Shown here: one piece after another, positions 23,825 through 32,911 of the stretch
How the letters are laid out: each line of letters begins with the position of its first letter
How positions within the stretch are numbered: the first letter of the stretch is position 1
Assembly (NCBI RefSeq): GCF_002127325.2
Contig: NC_035433.2
Location: forward strand, 85,455,775 to 85,519,774
DNA: 64,000 nucleotides
From: Helianthus annuus
Lineage: Eukaryota > Streptophyta > Magnoliopsida > Asterales > Asteraceae
Reading direction: 5' to 3'
The notes under the pieces: model-generated
What the model was told of the DNA's origin: nothing
The model's database searches: none
The model's input: only the letters and a program-made list of their open reading frames with translations
Made by a program: the position numbers and the translations under genes

Positions 23825-25009
23825 TCACTTCTCATTACAATTGTAGCAGGTGGCATCCTTAAGCTTCTTGCAGTCTAATGCCTTATGATCCGGGGACTTG
23901 CAAATCCCACATAATTTCTGCTGAGATTGGGATCTAGACTCCTGCCTGCATTTCCCGAAATGGTGCTTTTTACAAACTTTGCACCTAGGCTTTTCTCCCG
24001 ACTGATGATCCCCCTTCTTGGATCCCGACCCTTTCTTGTGGTCGTCATTCCCCTTACGCTTCTTATCTGAGCGTCGCGAACCATCATCTTCGCGTTTTCG
24101 CTTCTCGGCATCTGCGGCTCTCATTGTTCTCTGTCTAACTGCGTCTTTTGTAAGGGACAGAGATATGTCCGCCACTGATCGAAAAGTAGTGGGCCGAGAG
24201 GCCTTGACGCTTGCTTTAATTTCTGGGGCCAGACTCCCAATGAAACGGGCTATCCTCTTTGGTTCAGGTGTTACCAGGTAGGGAACTAGCCTTGACAAGG
24301 AATTGAAGGTTGTGAGGTAAGCCTGGCAGTCCAGGTTCTTCATCACCAGAGACAGAAAATCAGACTCTATTCCTTCGACCTCGTGCTGGGGACAGTAATT
24401 CTCCTTGATTAGGGCAACAAATTGTTCCCAAGACATGTTGTATAGTGGTATCTTTCCGGTGGCTTGAATCAGCGACTTCCACCATTGCAGGGCATCACCC
24501 TTGAAAGATTGCGTCACAAACTTCACAATATCCCTTTCAGCACAGCCACTTATATCCACAACCGACTCCATCTCATCAAGCCAAGTCATACAGTCCACTG
24601 CCCCCTTCTCCCCAGTGAAATCTCGGGGCTTACAGGACACAAAATATTTATACGTGCAACCCTTGGCACGTGGGACATCATAAAGCACAATCTTCTTGGA
24701 ATGGTTATCATTTTCGTTTGAAGAGTGTCTATCATCCTCCTTCTTGGATTCCTCCTTCTTGGATTCCTCCTTTTTAGACTTGGGTTTGACAGAAGGTGGC
24801 TTGCTGTGAGCCTCAGAATGAGTCTTAGATTTATTATGCGGTGTAGACAGGGTTCTACTATGGGTCCCACTGTACTCACTGTACTGTCTTTCTAATGCCT
24901 TAGTAACCGCATCATCTACCAGTGCTTTCAACTCCGCACCAGTTAACTGTATCTTTGCATTATCGTGGTTTTCCACCGGACGACTATTCACTTCATCCGA
25001 CCCCGCCAT
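23825..25009 (-). pseudogene. gag: Gag of element A, stop inside zinc knuckle
   Basis: Open from ATG at 25009 for 394 codons. A Ser/Lys-rich N-terminus with a short KKEESKKEESKKE repeat is followed by the gag core (CTYKYFVSCKPRDF, FKGDALQWWK, YNMSWEQFVALIKENYCPQHEV). The C-terminus is basic, with CKVCKKHHFGKC, a CCHC knuckle (CGICKSPDHKALDC) and the start of a second (CYNCNEK). A TGA at 23827-23825 falls in that second knuckle. After it the same frame continues with HIRPNC, completing the CCHC spacing, so this is one nonsense change and not a natural gag end. Element B has glycine at the equivalent position. Confidence 0.93.
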
Positions 25010-26037
25010 GTAGCTTCAATTGCTACATATAAACAATAATGGGCAAGGTTTTATTTAATAGCTAATACAGTATTTTATGTATTTTATTAACCATGGTTTT
25101 TAAATAGCCATTGCAGGTTAATTTATTAATTAAACATTAATTCAGGATCTGTATTATAATCCTATATTATAGTTAAGAATTAACATATAACTTAGTCACA
25201 AGGACAGTGTTAGTTTATAACCCGGATTCTTACAGAATCAAGGTATTAGGGTCTGAATCACAGTTCATTACCCTATTCTAGACAGTGAGTTGCAGACTCA
25301 AACTGTCTTTTAGTCCTTAGGACATTAATTACTACCCGTAGGTACTTCATTCTCAAGGAATGGTCATTTACTTACAGGGAATTTTAAATTAACCCAATTT
25401 TCAATGATGGTCTATGTGACTTCTACTGGGTCACAATTTTCCCAATATGTTAACATACTTACAGATGTTAACAGAATTTGGAATCTTCTAGACAGGTTCT
25501 ACCATCTTGGCCATGTCTGCAACGACACGTGGCTAGGTCTTACCCCTTAGATTCTCTTTATAATGCAGATCAATCCTAAGTTGAGACGTTAATTATGGAC
25601 CTGAATCTAATTATGGAGATACCATCTTGGCCTTGTCTTAAAATGACATGTGGCTAGGTCTTGTCCCTTTTTAGATTTTGCCATTTTATTCTAATGGTAG
25701 GTCTTCTTTATTTTAGGAAATGTTATTTTCATTTTATTTTAAGTTTATTCATATACTTATTTATAACAACAATCATGAAAATTTAAATGCAACATTTCAC
25801 TAAAATAAAGATTCAATAGTACAATACTTGCCCTAAACGGGACTTCTACAAACAACATGCCCACACAGGGGCGAAATACAACAAATAAAACAACAAACAA
25901 ACCCACGCAGGGGTTAACTGAAAGACATGCCCACGCAGGGGCAGAATACAAAAAGACAAGATCGCGCAGGAGCTGAATACAGAAACAACAAGTCCACGCA
26001 GGGACTGATTATAACTAAGCAACAAACAACAAGGTCT
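25010..26037 (-). other. Leader segment of element A between extra ORF and gag
   Basis: Non-coding. It holds single copies of the leader modules that are multiplied in element B (for example ACCATCTTGGCC...GGCTAGGTCTT at about 25500 and again at 25620). At 25855-26005 a degenerate tandem array with core CCACGCAGGG recurs about five times (near 25861, 25911, 25931, 25963, 25993). Confidence 0.75.
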
Positions 26038-27258
26038 TCAGTGACCCCTCCTCTTGGACTTCCCCTTTAGCAAGTCTGACAGACCCTTGAAGAAGCCTTG
26101 CCGCTCTCTGCGGTCTTCTCGAACTTCTTGTTCGACCTGGTTCAACCTATCAAGAACCTCCTGCTGACGCTCCGGTGGGATAAGCTGTAGCTGCGGCGGC
26201 TGGTACAACGGCTGAGGAGGTGGTGGCTGCTGGAACACATACGGAGGGTACCCGGTAGTCCAAGGACCACCATAGGGCCCTTCAGGGTGTCGTGCGTTGT
26301 AATCCCAAGCCTCCTGATATGGGTCCACGTTGGCATAGTTAAAGCTGTTGTGGCCCGGCATTTCAAACGGGTTGTATGCCGCCGAATAAGCAGGAATTGG
26401 GTTGTCAAAACCCGGCGGAGGTGCCACAGGCACTGAGTTGACTTCTGGTATGGGGTTTGATGGACCCCCCATTTGTGGTTCTTCCTCTTCCTCCTGAAGT
26501 GGTGGATAATGGCTGCCACTTGATGGTTGGGGTGTGCTGATGCGGACACCCCCTCGCACAGACATCCGTGCGTTCGACCTCCTCCGCCTCGGTGGCTCCG
26601 GAGGCGGCTGCTGTTCCACTGGTGGTGGTGGTGGCGGAGTGACTGCCACGAATCGTTGATCCTCAGAAGGATCTTGCTGCTGCTATTGCTGCTGTTGCTG
26701 ATACGGGGACGAGTGCTCAGAGGGCGTGAAGTACCAGTCCCACTGCTTGAATCTCTCTTAATAACTATCCGGACCACGGTATGGTGATCCGTGGAAAGAT
26801 GACCCATCCGAGATTTCGATGGGGTGGTTCGGTGTTCCTGTAGCAGGCTCCATTGGATCAGTATCCTCGTCCATGTCATTATCCCCAGAGAAGTGGTCTT
26901 CCGGTCCGAGTGGGTTAAAACCCCCGGGTTCTGGAAAAATGTTGGCCGGGTTGAATCGACTTTGGAAAACTGGGGTTGGGTCACCAAAGGAATGGTGGGA
27001 GTTAGATCTCTATAATGGTATAAAAGAGGGTGGTTGTTCGTTGGGCTCATTTTCCGATTGGGGCCCAAAGGAGTGCTGGTAAGAAGGTGAAGAGCTGAGG
27101 GAAACTGACCGTCTCCCGGGTTCTACATAGAGCCTCCACGGCTCTTGTGGACTAGTGCTCATGGTGATGGACGGGGTACGCCGGTGCGAAGGCCCGGCTT
27201 CGTGATCGTGACCCGTGACTGGTGCTTTGCCTTGACCGCGAAGAAATCTTGGTGGCAT
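26038..27258 (-). pseudogene. Extra proline-rich ORF upstream of gag in element A
   Basis: One reading frame of 406 codons from ATG at 27258 to a stop at 26038, sense to gag, interrupted by three nonsense codons only (27012-27010; a TAA near 26760; a TAG inside a Gln run near 26685). The N-terminus is basic and Ser-rich (MPPRFLRGQGKAPVTGHDHE). The middle is acidic and Pro-rich, with a Gln run and a PPPPPPVEQQPPPEPPRRRR stretch. A Pro/Tyr/Gln-rich part (PYGGPWTTGYPPYVFQQP) leads to a C-terminal predicted coiled coil (ERQQEVLDRLNQVEQEVRED) and a lysine-rich tail. No known domain; not part of canonical gag or pol. The preserved frame indicates that it was a protein in the active ancestor. I recall similar proteins annotated in Asteraceae, without being able to verify that here. 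Confidence 0.75.
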
Positions 27259-27433
27259 GTTGACCTGCATACAAGTTTTAAATAACAACAACATATAATA
27301 ATAAGACCCAAAAAAATAAAACAAAACAGAGTTTGTCCTATGTTCTTTGTCTAGACTCGGAACTCGAAGAATGTGCAATTCGTGCACTGAGACTAAACAC
27401 AAAAGGCTAGTGTTTAATTCACTCAGTGTTGGC

Positions 27434-27446
27434 TCTGATACCAACC
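27434..27446 (-). other. Primer-binding site of element A
   Basis: Minus-strand TTGGTATCAGAGCCAA follows the 5' LTR end GGTGTGACA, initiator-methionine tRNA type. Confidence 0.9.
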
Positions 27447-30188
27447 TGTCACACCCCTAATTTCCACGTGTCACCGGTGGGCCCGGTGGGGGATTAACGT
27501 GACGTAGTTGATATCATCATGGTCAAACAACACAAATTATAATGCACAGCGGAAGCAAAGATAGATTCATTTCAACTTAAGTTATTGTAATATTCAATAT
27601 CACAAAATGTCGAAATAGAATCCACAGGCAGAATCAAATAAACAGGAAACTTCATTTCAACAGACTTCATGCATCCTAAGTTTGCGAGACTTCTATGGAT
27701 GCTTAAGGAGTGACCAGCCTATTACGCGTAGTACCTGCACTTAGTCTTTTTGGAAAATACGTCAGTTTACACTGGTAAATACAATTCAACTGACTCATTT
27801 TGAAAATGTTTAAAATTGATTTAAATGCTCGTGGCATAAAACTTGTTATAACTTGGGATAATTATTTGCTTAATAATCTTGTAAAAGAATTACATGTTCG
27901 TTCTGCGTTCGGTAGCCCGGGTCATGCCGGGTTAAAGATTAATAGACACACCACTTAATATAATTCCGCCGCGAGACTTCTCTCGTACCGACGATTATAC
28001 ATGTTGTACAGCACTACGGGTGTACGCCTACACCCGAGTGCTAAGGTCGTGGCCATTCTTTGAATGATGCCAAGGATATCCGGGACATGGTCATTAAGCC
28101 CCCAAAGGCGTTAAACAAACAAAACAGCATTTTCAAACGGGTTAATTTGACTGCGCATAACCAAGACCGGTTAAGGTCAATTCCCCGACCAAGCGGTATT
28201 TTATATACCGTACCCCAAGCCCGTATAGGGAAAATAAGTTAAACATATTTACCTGAGCAAAGTATAAACCAAATATAACGAGTGCAAGTAGCTTTTACTG
28301 GGCTCCTAGATCTGGAAATTAAGGTTTTAATAACCTATTAGAATCCTAACGGGTCTTAAGCTTAGACCGGTTAGTTTTATATAAAGATTACGGTTTTAAA
28401 CGCACAATAAGGTGAAGACCGTCTTAGAATGTGGTTTTGACCCAACAAGCTTGCACACTTGTTTTATATGGGTAACATAATCACATTCTGGATTTTGAGA
28501 CCAAAAAGATATGGTTTGACCCGTTTCGGCTAAAATGGCCAAACTAGTCACTTAAGCCGATCCGAACGCGTATAATGCGTAACGAGTAACCATAAGAGTC
28601 AAATACAAGTTTCTGAAGTCAATATGCTCAAAATATGTTGTGATATCAGAATGATATCTTCCATTATGCCCCAAATGAATATAAACCAAAACTATGGCTC
28701 AAAAGGGCGTTTTGGTCATTTTATAAGGTGAAAAAGGGTTAAAATGATAACCTGAGTTACAGGTCCGATTCAATTAGTAAATATACTTAATTTACTAAGT
28801 TATAACAGTAGGGTATCAAAATTTTGTGAAATTTATTATCTTTAACCTTACTATGCACCGTAGGGGCATTTTGGTAATTTCACATGTGCCTAAAAGGTCA
28901 ATCCTAGAATTCTGAGTTCAAAACAATTGCCTACTGTTTAGAATATAACAATTTACTAATTACATCAGTAGGTTCAAACCCTTAAGCTTAATAAGGCTCT
29001 AGTGCACACTTAAGCGTTAAAAATGCCTAAAAAGGCGATTTGGAGCCATTTCCGGGTTTTCTGTAAAAAGCTGATATTTTTAATATTCCAAAAGGCTCAA
29101 AATAATTTATTTATCATAACAAATCAGTAGAAATTGGTTTGAGGTCAAAAGGTTTTGTAAAACTCATTTTATGGCTAAAAAGGGCAAAACCGGCATAAAC
29201 CGAATAAACCTTAGAACACTAAGTTATGCTCAGCCTAAAAATAAATAAAAATCACCAAAAATCCCAAAATATTATTTTATAACAGTGGGTAAAAGTTTGG
29301 TATAAAAATTTGGGGTTTGATAGGCTATACATAATTTACGCTATTTAATTACTAAAGAAGCTTCTAATTACGCTATTGAGCATAACTCTTAATCTAGACC
29401 TCAAACTGACATCAAATTTTGGGTGCAAGTTTATAAATCAGTAGCTAACGTGCCTACCCTTTTACATTTTCAAAAATCACGTTTTAAGGTCAAATGGGCA
29501 TAATGGTCAACATATAAGCGATTAACAGAAACATGCACGTGAATAGGATATCCAATGAACCAAGTTGTATAATCTCAGAGAGTTATACTAACATGTAAAT
29601 AGGTTCAAAAGAAGCTCTAAGGCAATCCTAATCTTGGCTTAAACGGGTCAGAACTGAAAGTCAAAGCAGAAGTCAAACTTTGCGACTTTCGGTTCCAAAC
29701 CGAGCCTAAACTGAAAATTGTCGAGTTGAACATGTTGGAACATGTTCTTACATTAATTACCAAGTTATTTTACTGATCAAACAGGTTGCATGTAACCTAC
29801 ATTGCTAATTATGCATTAATTCGCAAATAGTCATTTCTGTTGACTTTTTATAATGTACTTTGACTCGACAATTAACATAGTTAGAGTGGGATTCTGGAAA
29901 TACCCTTTTAAGGGTTTGTTACCCACATAATTACCTACTTAAAGGTATTTTTAATTCGGGATATTAGTGAGTAATTATGGACTAATCCCGAAGTCAAACC
30001 TTAATTACGATGGTTTGACTTTTAGCTAATTAACTAAGCTAAAAGTAATTAGAGGGGATTAAGGACACTTACAAGAGTCCTAAGAATGCTTATGAGGCCT
30101 AAGAAAGATTTGTTGTAGTCCAGGAGCTCCAGAGAAGGCTTGAACCAAAGTTGCAAATGAGCATACCAAGTGTTCACAACATCAAGTT

Positions 30189-30196
30189 CTTATATA
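30189..30196 (-). promoter_or_regulatory. Candidate TATA box of element A 5' LTR
   Basis: The minus strand reads CACTATATAAGAAC. It lies about 175 bp downstream, in element sense, of the palindrome cluster and is conserved in the other LTR (5885-5892). Transcript start not determined. Confidence 0.45.
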
Positions 30197-30372
30197 GTGA
30201 ACCTTGAGGTCCAAGATGATGCCAAGATAGTCTAGAGTGGTTACAAGATCACCCCAGGTGTCTCTATGATGCTATAAACTGCCTAGCAAGTCCCTGGTTT
30301 CGAAAACCATTCATTTAAGTCGGTGTAACAGGCTGAACAGGCAGCTGTCTATTTTCTGCTGCCAGCGACTGC

Positions 30373-30523
30373 CTTACGGACCGTAAGCTTAAGGCCTTGC
30401 GGTCCGTAAGCTCCTCTTGCGAACCGTATGCTGAAACAGTTACGGTCCGTAACCGACCCTTGCTGAAATCGCCCAGGTACCCTTCTTACGGACCGTAAGA
30501 CTAGGGCCTTGCGGTCCGTAACC
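30373..30523. repeat. Three paired palindromes in 5' LTR of element A
   Basis: The same six palindromes, with 23-bp spacing within pairs, as at 6069-6218. The few differences between copies are single-base. Confidence 0.85.
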
Positions 30524-30693
30524 GTTGGTCAGAAACAAAATTTTCACAAACTTCAAGTCTTGACCATGCAATCTCGTGGATTCCGAACTTCATGCTACTT
30601 TCTCAGTTGTGGGACCTATTGGCTCAGCATTTTAGTAGCAACATTCCCAATAATCCAAATTCCATATAAAAGACGGACTTTAGAAACGACCGG

Positions 30694-30753
<60 letters not shown>

Positions 30754-30977
30754 ATGTTTGTCAAACGATTTAAGGATCTTGGGATTTATAAATTTGGGTC
30801 GCTCAGAGGTATTTTAATAACATGTCGCCCTTGGGGTCGTTCAGAGGTATTTTAATAACATGACGCCCTTTTTAAATCTTACCATACATCTTTTTATTTG
30901 ATCCGGTTTTCCTGACACGTCTGTCTCTCATGACACGTGTCTTTATTTTATTGGACAGGAATTTCCGAGGTGTTACA

Positions 30978-31116
30978 GACCCCGTGCTGAGTTCTGCAGA
31001 AGCTGAAAAATTTATAAAAGTTCCTAAAAAAAACAGAAAAATAAGAAAAAACGATTAGGCCGTTGATTCCTAACTTTCTCAAAATCCTTGTGTCCCCGAA
31101 AACGGCGCCAAAAACT
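30978..31116 (-). mobile_element. Athila-like interior, right part, with PBS
   Basis: Starts with the right GACCC duplication (30978-30982), which completes the palindrome split at 3141. On the minus strand TGGCGCCGTTTTCGGGGA (31110-31093) lies six bases after the LTR end. This resembles the primer site known for Athila-type elements (tRNA-Asp type). A T-rich stretch ending in TTTTTAG follows. Confidence 0.8.
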
Positions 31117-31520
31117 TGATGCGTGTGTGGTGGTATATATATTTTATGTATATTTTTAGCCCTTTTTACACTTTAGTCAAGTTTTAAATTTATAAAACAC
31201 GATATTTTACTAATACCAAACACACATATGGGAAAGTGCACCCATCGTGAGCGTAGTATAGTGTTGGTAAGATAACGAGGTCTTCCAAGGACACAAGAGC
31301 TTTTATACCGGTTAATCCTCAACGTATAATCAAATCAAAATTTTAGAAAAAGATTTTAAACTAGAAAATAAAAACTAAAAATGCTGAAAAATAAAAATAA
31401 AAAATAAAAACAGATAGACAAGATGAATCACTTGGATCCGACTTGCCTTTAGTGTAACCTTTGATTATTTTCGCACTTTTGCACTTTTTAAGAGATTATC
31501 TTAGTTATAGTAGTAGGCCC

Positions 31521-31740
31521 CTCTTTTGAAGGTGACGTTACCCTCAACCCAGTAGTTTGAGTCAGCAAGGATACAATCCTAAAGCGTTGGATTATTGAAA
31601 GATAATTAATTAAGTTACTAATGCGTAATGTGGTAGGCCCCTCTTTTGAAGGTGACGTTACCCTCGGCTAAGTAGTTTGAGTCAGTAGGGATACAATCTT
31701 AAGTAGCCGGGTTAATGTTTTAATAGTAGTTTACATATGA
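31521..31740. repeat. 110-bp tandem duplication in Athila-like LTR
   Basis: Two copies of GTAGGCCCCTCTTTTGAAGG...TAGTTTGAGTCAG...GGATACAATC, starting at about 31521 and 31631. Confidence 0.85.
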
Positions 31741-32203
31741 GGGGGTCAAGGAGTTCGGACCCCCACCATCCAATACTAGTGGGTATTGAAGGAGGTCCTA
31801 CTAAACTTGACCCAGGTCCTTGCAGGATCTGTACACTGAACAAGGCAAGACTCTTACCAAACCATTCCCTTAACCCCCGACCAGGTAGCCAACATATCTC
31901 CATATAGACCGTGGAGATATGAATGGTGAAAACCTTTTATTTTATATAGACAGTAAAATAACGCCAAGACACCACAAACAAATGATAAGGAAGATTCACC
32001 TTCAACATAAGAAACTAGTTATTAAAGTCATTAATACATAACCAAATAAAAAGTGCGAAAAGATTAAAAATAAAAAGTATTACACTAGACACTTGTATTC
32101 ACCAAGTGATGTAAGAGACTTAGGCAAACATGGCCTTTGATTGTCAAGAACTCTTAAGATCAATCTTGGATACCGAGACTACTACACACACTCTATGATG
32201 GAT

Positions 32204-32291
32204 GATGGTGGTGGATGTGGGTTGTGATGGTGGTGGATTTGGGTTGTGATGGTGGTGGATGTGGGTTGTGATGGTGGTGGTGGGTGGGTGT
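32204..32291. repeat. 22-bp minisatellite, four units
   Basis: Units of GATGGTGGTGGATGTGGGTT plus GT start at 32204, 32226, 32248 and 32270; the last is diverged. It lies in the transcribed part of the LTR. Confidence 0.9.
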
Positions 32292-32345
32292 AGTGTGAGA
32301 GAGGTGGTTTGCCAAGGGATGAGTTGCAAGTGAGCCAAGCACCCC

Positions 32346-32353
32346 TATTTATA
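32346..32353 (-). promoter_or_regulatory. TATA box of Athila-like LTR
   Basis: The minus strand reads GCTATAAATAGGGG, a strong plant TATA context. The palindrome pairs at 32373-32662 lie directly upstream in element sense. Confidence 0.6.
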
Positions 32354-32372
32354 GCCTGCACAGAAGCCCGGA

Positions 32373-32662
32373 CACGGCCCCGTGTCCATTAGGCACGGCC
32401 CCATGTCCACCCATCTTCTCTTTCTTCATTAAATGCAGTCTGTCTGCATTAGTTGACCACGCCCCCATGTCTGTTGGGCACGATCCCGTATCAGAAGCGT
32501 ATCTGTACTATTAAGATTTGCCTAGATTCTACGAATCTTTGCGTTGACCACGGCCCTGTGTCTGCTGGGCACGCCCCCGTGGTGGGTGATAGAAGCTTCT
32601 ACAACTTTGTCTTTTCTGCAGACACATGGGCACGCCCCCGTGCGCATTGAGCACGGGGCGTG
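32373..32662. repeat. Four paired GC-rich palindromes in U3
   Basis: Copies start at 32373 and 32394, 32458 and 32479, 32549 and 32570, and 32631 and 32652. All four pairs have exactly 21-bp spacing. They belong to the same family as the pairs at 706-3134 in the interior. Confidence 0.88.
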
Positions 32663-32911
32663 TTCAACCTTCCGTTCTCTTGTTTTTGCTTGGGAAGATG
32701 TTGTCGGGGGGTCGGGCATGCCACGTTTATTCTTTTTCTTGTATTATTGTTAGATTTGGCTGCATTTTTGCTTCATTTGTTCATTTGAGCTCATTTAATC
32801 CTAAAAATAACAAAGGAAGACAAAAGCACACTTTTTCCAACATTAGTACTAAAAAAGGGTTAGTTTTATGCTCATTTGATGTAATTTATATGTTGCATTT
32901 TGTGCACATCA

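Larger units (their letters stand above)
3142..30977 (-). mobile_element. Element A: Tekay-like Ty3/gypsy retrotransposon with extra ORF
   Basis: A complete element, interrupted by element B (6281-19986). In its own (minus) orientation the order is 5' LTR (27447-30977), initiator-Met-tRNA type PBS, proline-rich ORF, gag, protease, RT, RNase H, integrase with a chromodomain-like C-terminus, polypurine tract, 3' LTR (19992-20368 plus 3142-6280). Integrase after RNase H places it in Ty3/gypsy. The C-terminal sequence ([17 protein letters not shown] ... TWELE) is of the kind known from Tekay/Del chromoviruses. About 30 differences were seen between the two 3.5-kb LTRs. Four disabling changes in gag-pol and three stops in the extra ORF make it non-functional. 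Confidence 0.92.
27447..30977 (-). repeat. Element A 5' LTR
   Basis: 3531 bp, from TGTCACACCCCTAATTTCC to GAGGTGTTACA. Compared with the split 3' LTR, about 30 substitutions plus a TA-run length change were seen, mostly transitions. It includes the paired palindromes (30373-30523), a minus-strand TATA-like site (30189-30196), a TA run (30697-30751) and a 34-bp duplication (about 30797-30870). Confidence 0.95.
31117..32911 (-). repeat. Athila-like 5' LTR
   Basis: 1795 bp, with TGATG at each end on opposite strands (minus strand starts TGATGTGCAC and ends CACACGCATCA). It has a TATA box, four palindrome pairs upstream of it, a 22-bp minisatellite and a 110-bp tandem duplication. Because its right boundary falls exactly at the end of a B3-gene reading frame, the boundary is well supported. 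The five bases after it are AGGAT; the matching duplication at the far end is outside the window. Confidence 0.85.

Noticed and set aside
26142..27068. 308-codon minus-strand ORF
   Set aside because: It is a different frame of the extra ORF of element A, and its Ser/His-rich text is the frame-shifted shadow. The frame starting at 27258 continues across the whole region and matches protein-like composition better.
30697..30751. TA run as an origin or regulatory feature
   Set aside because: A simple dinucleotide repeat, of different length in the sister LTR.
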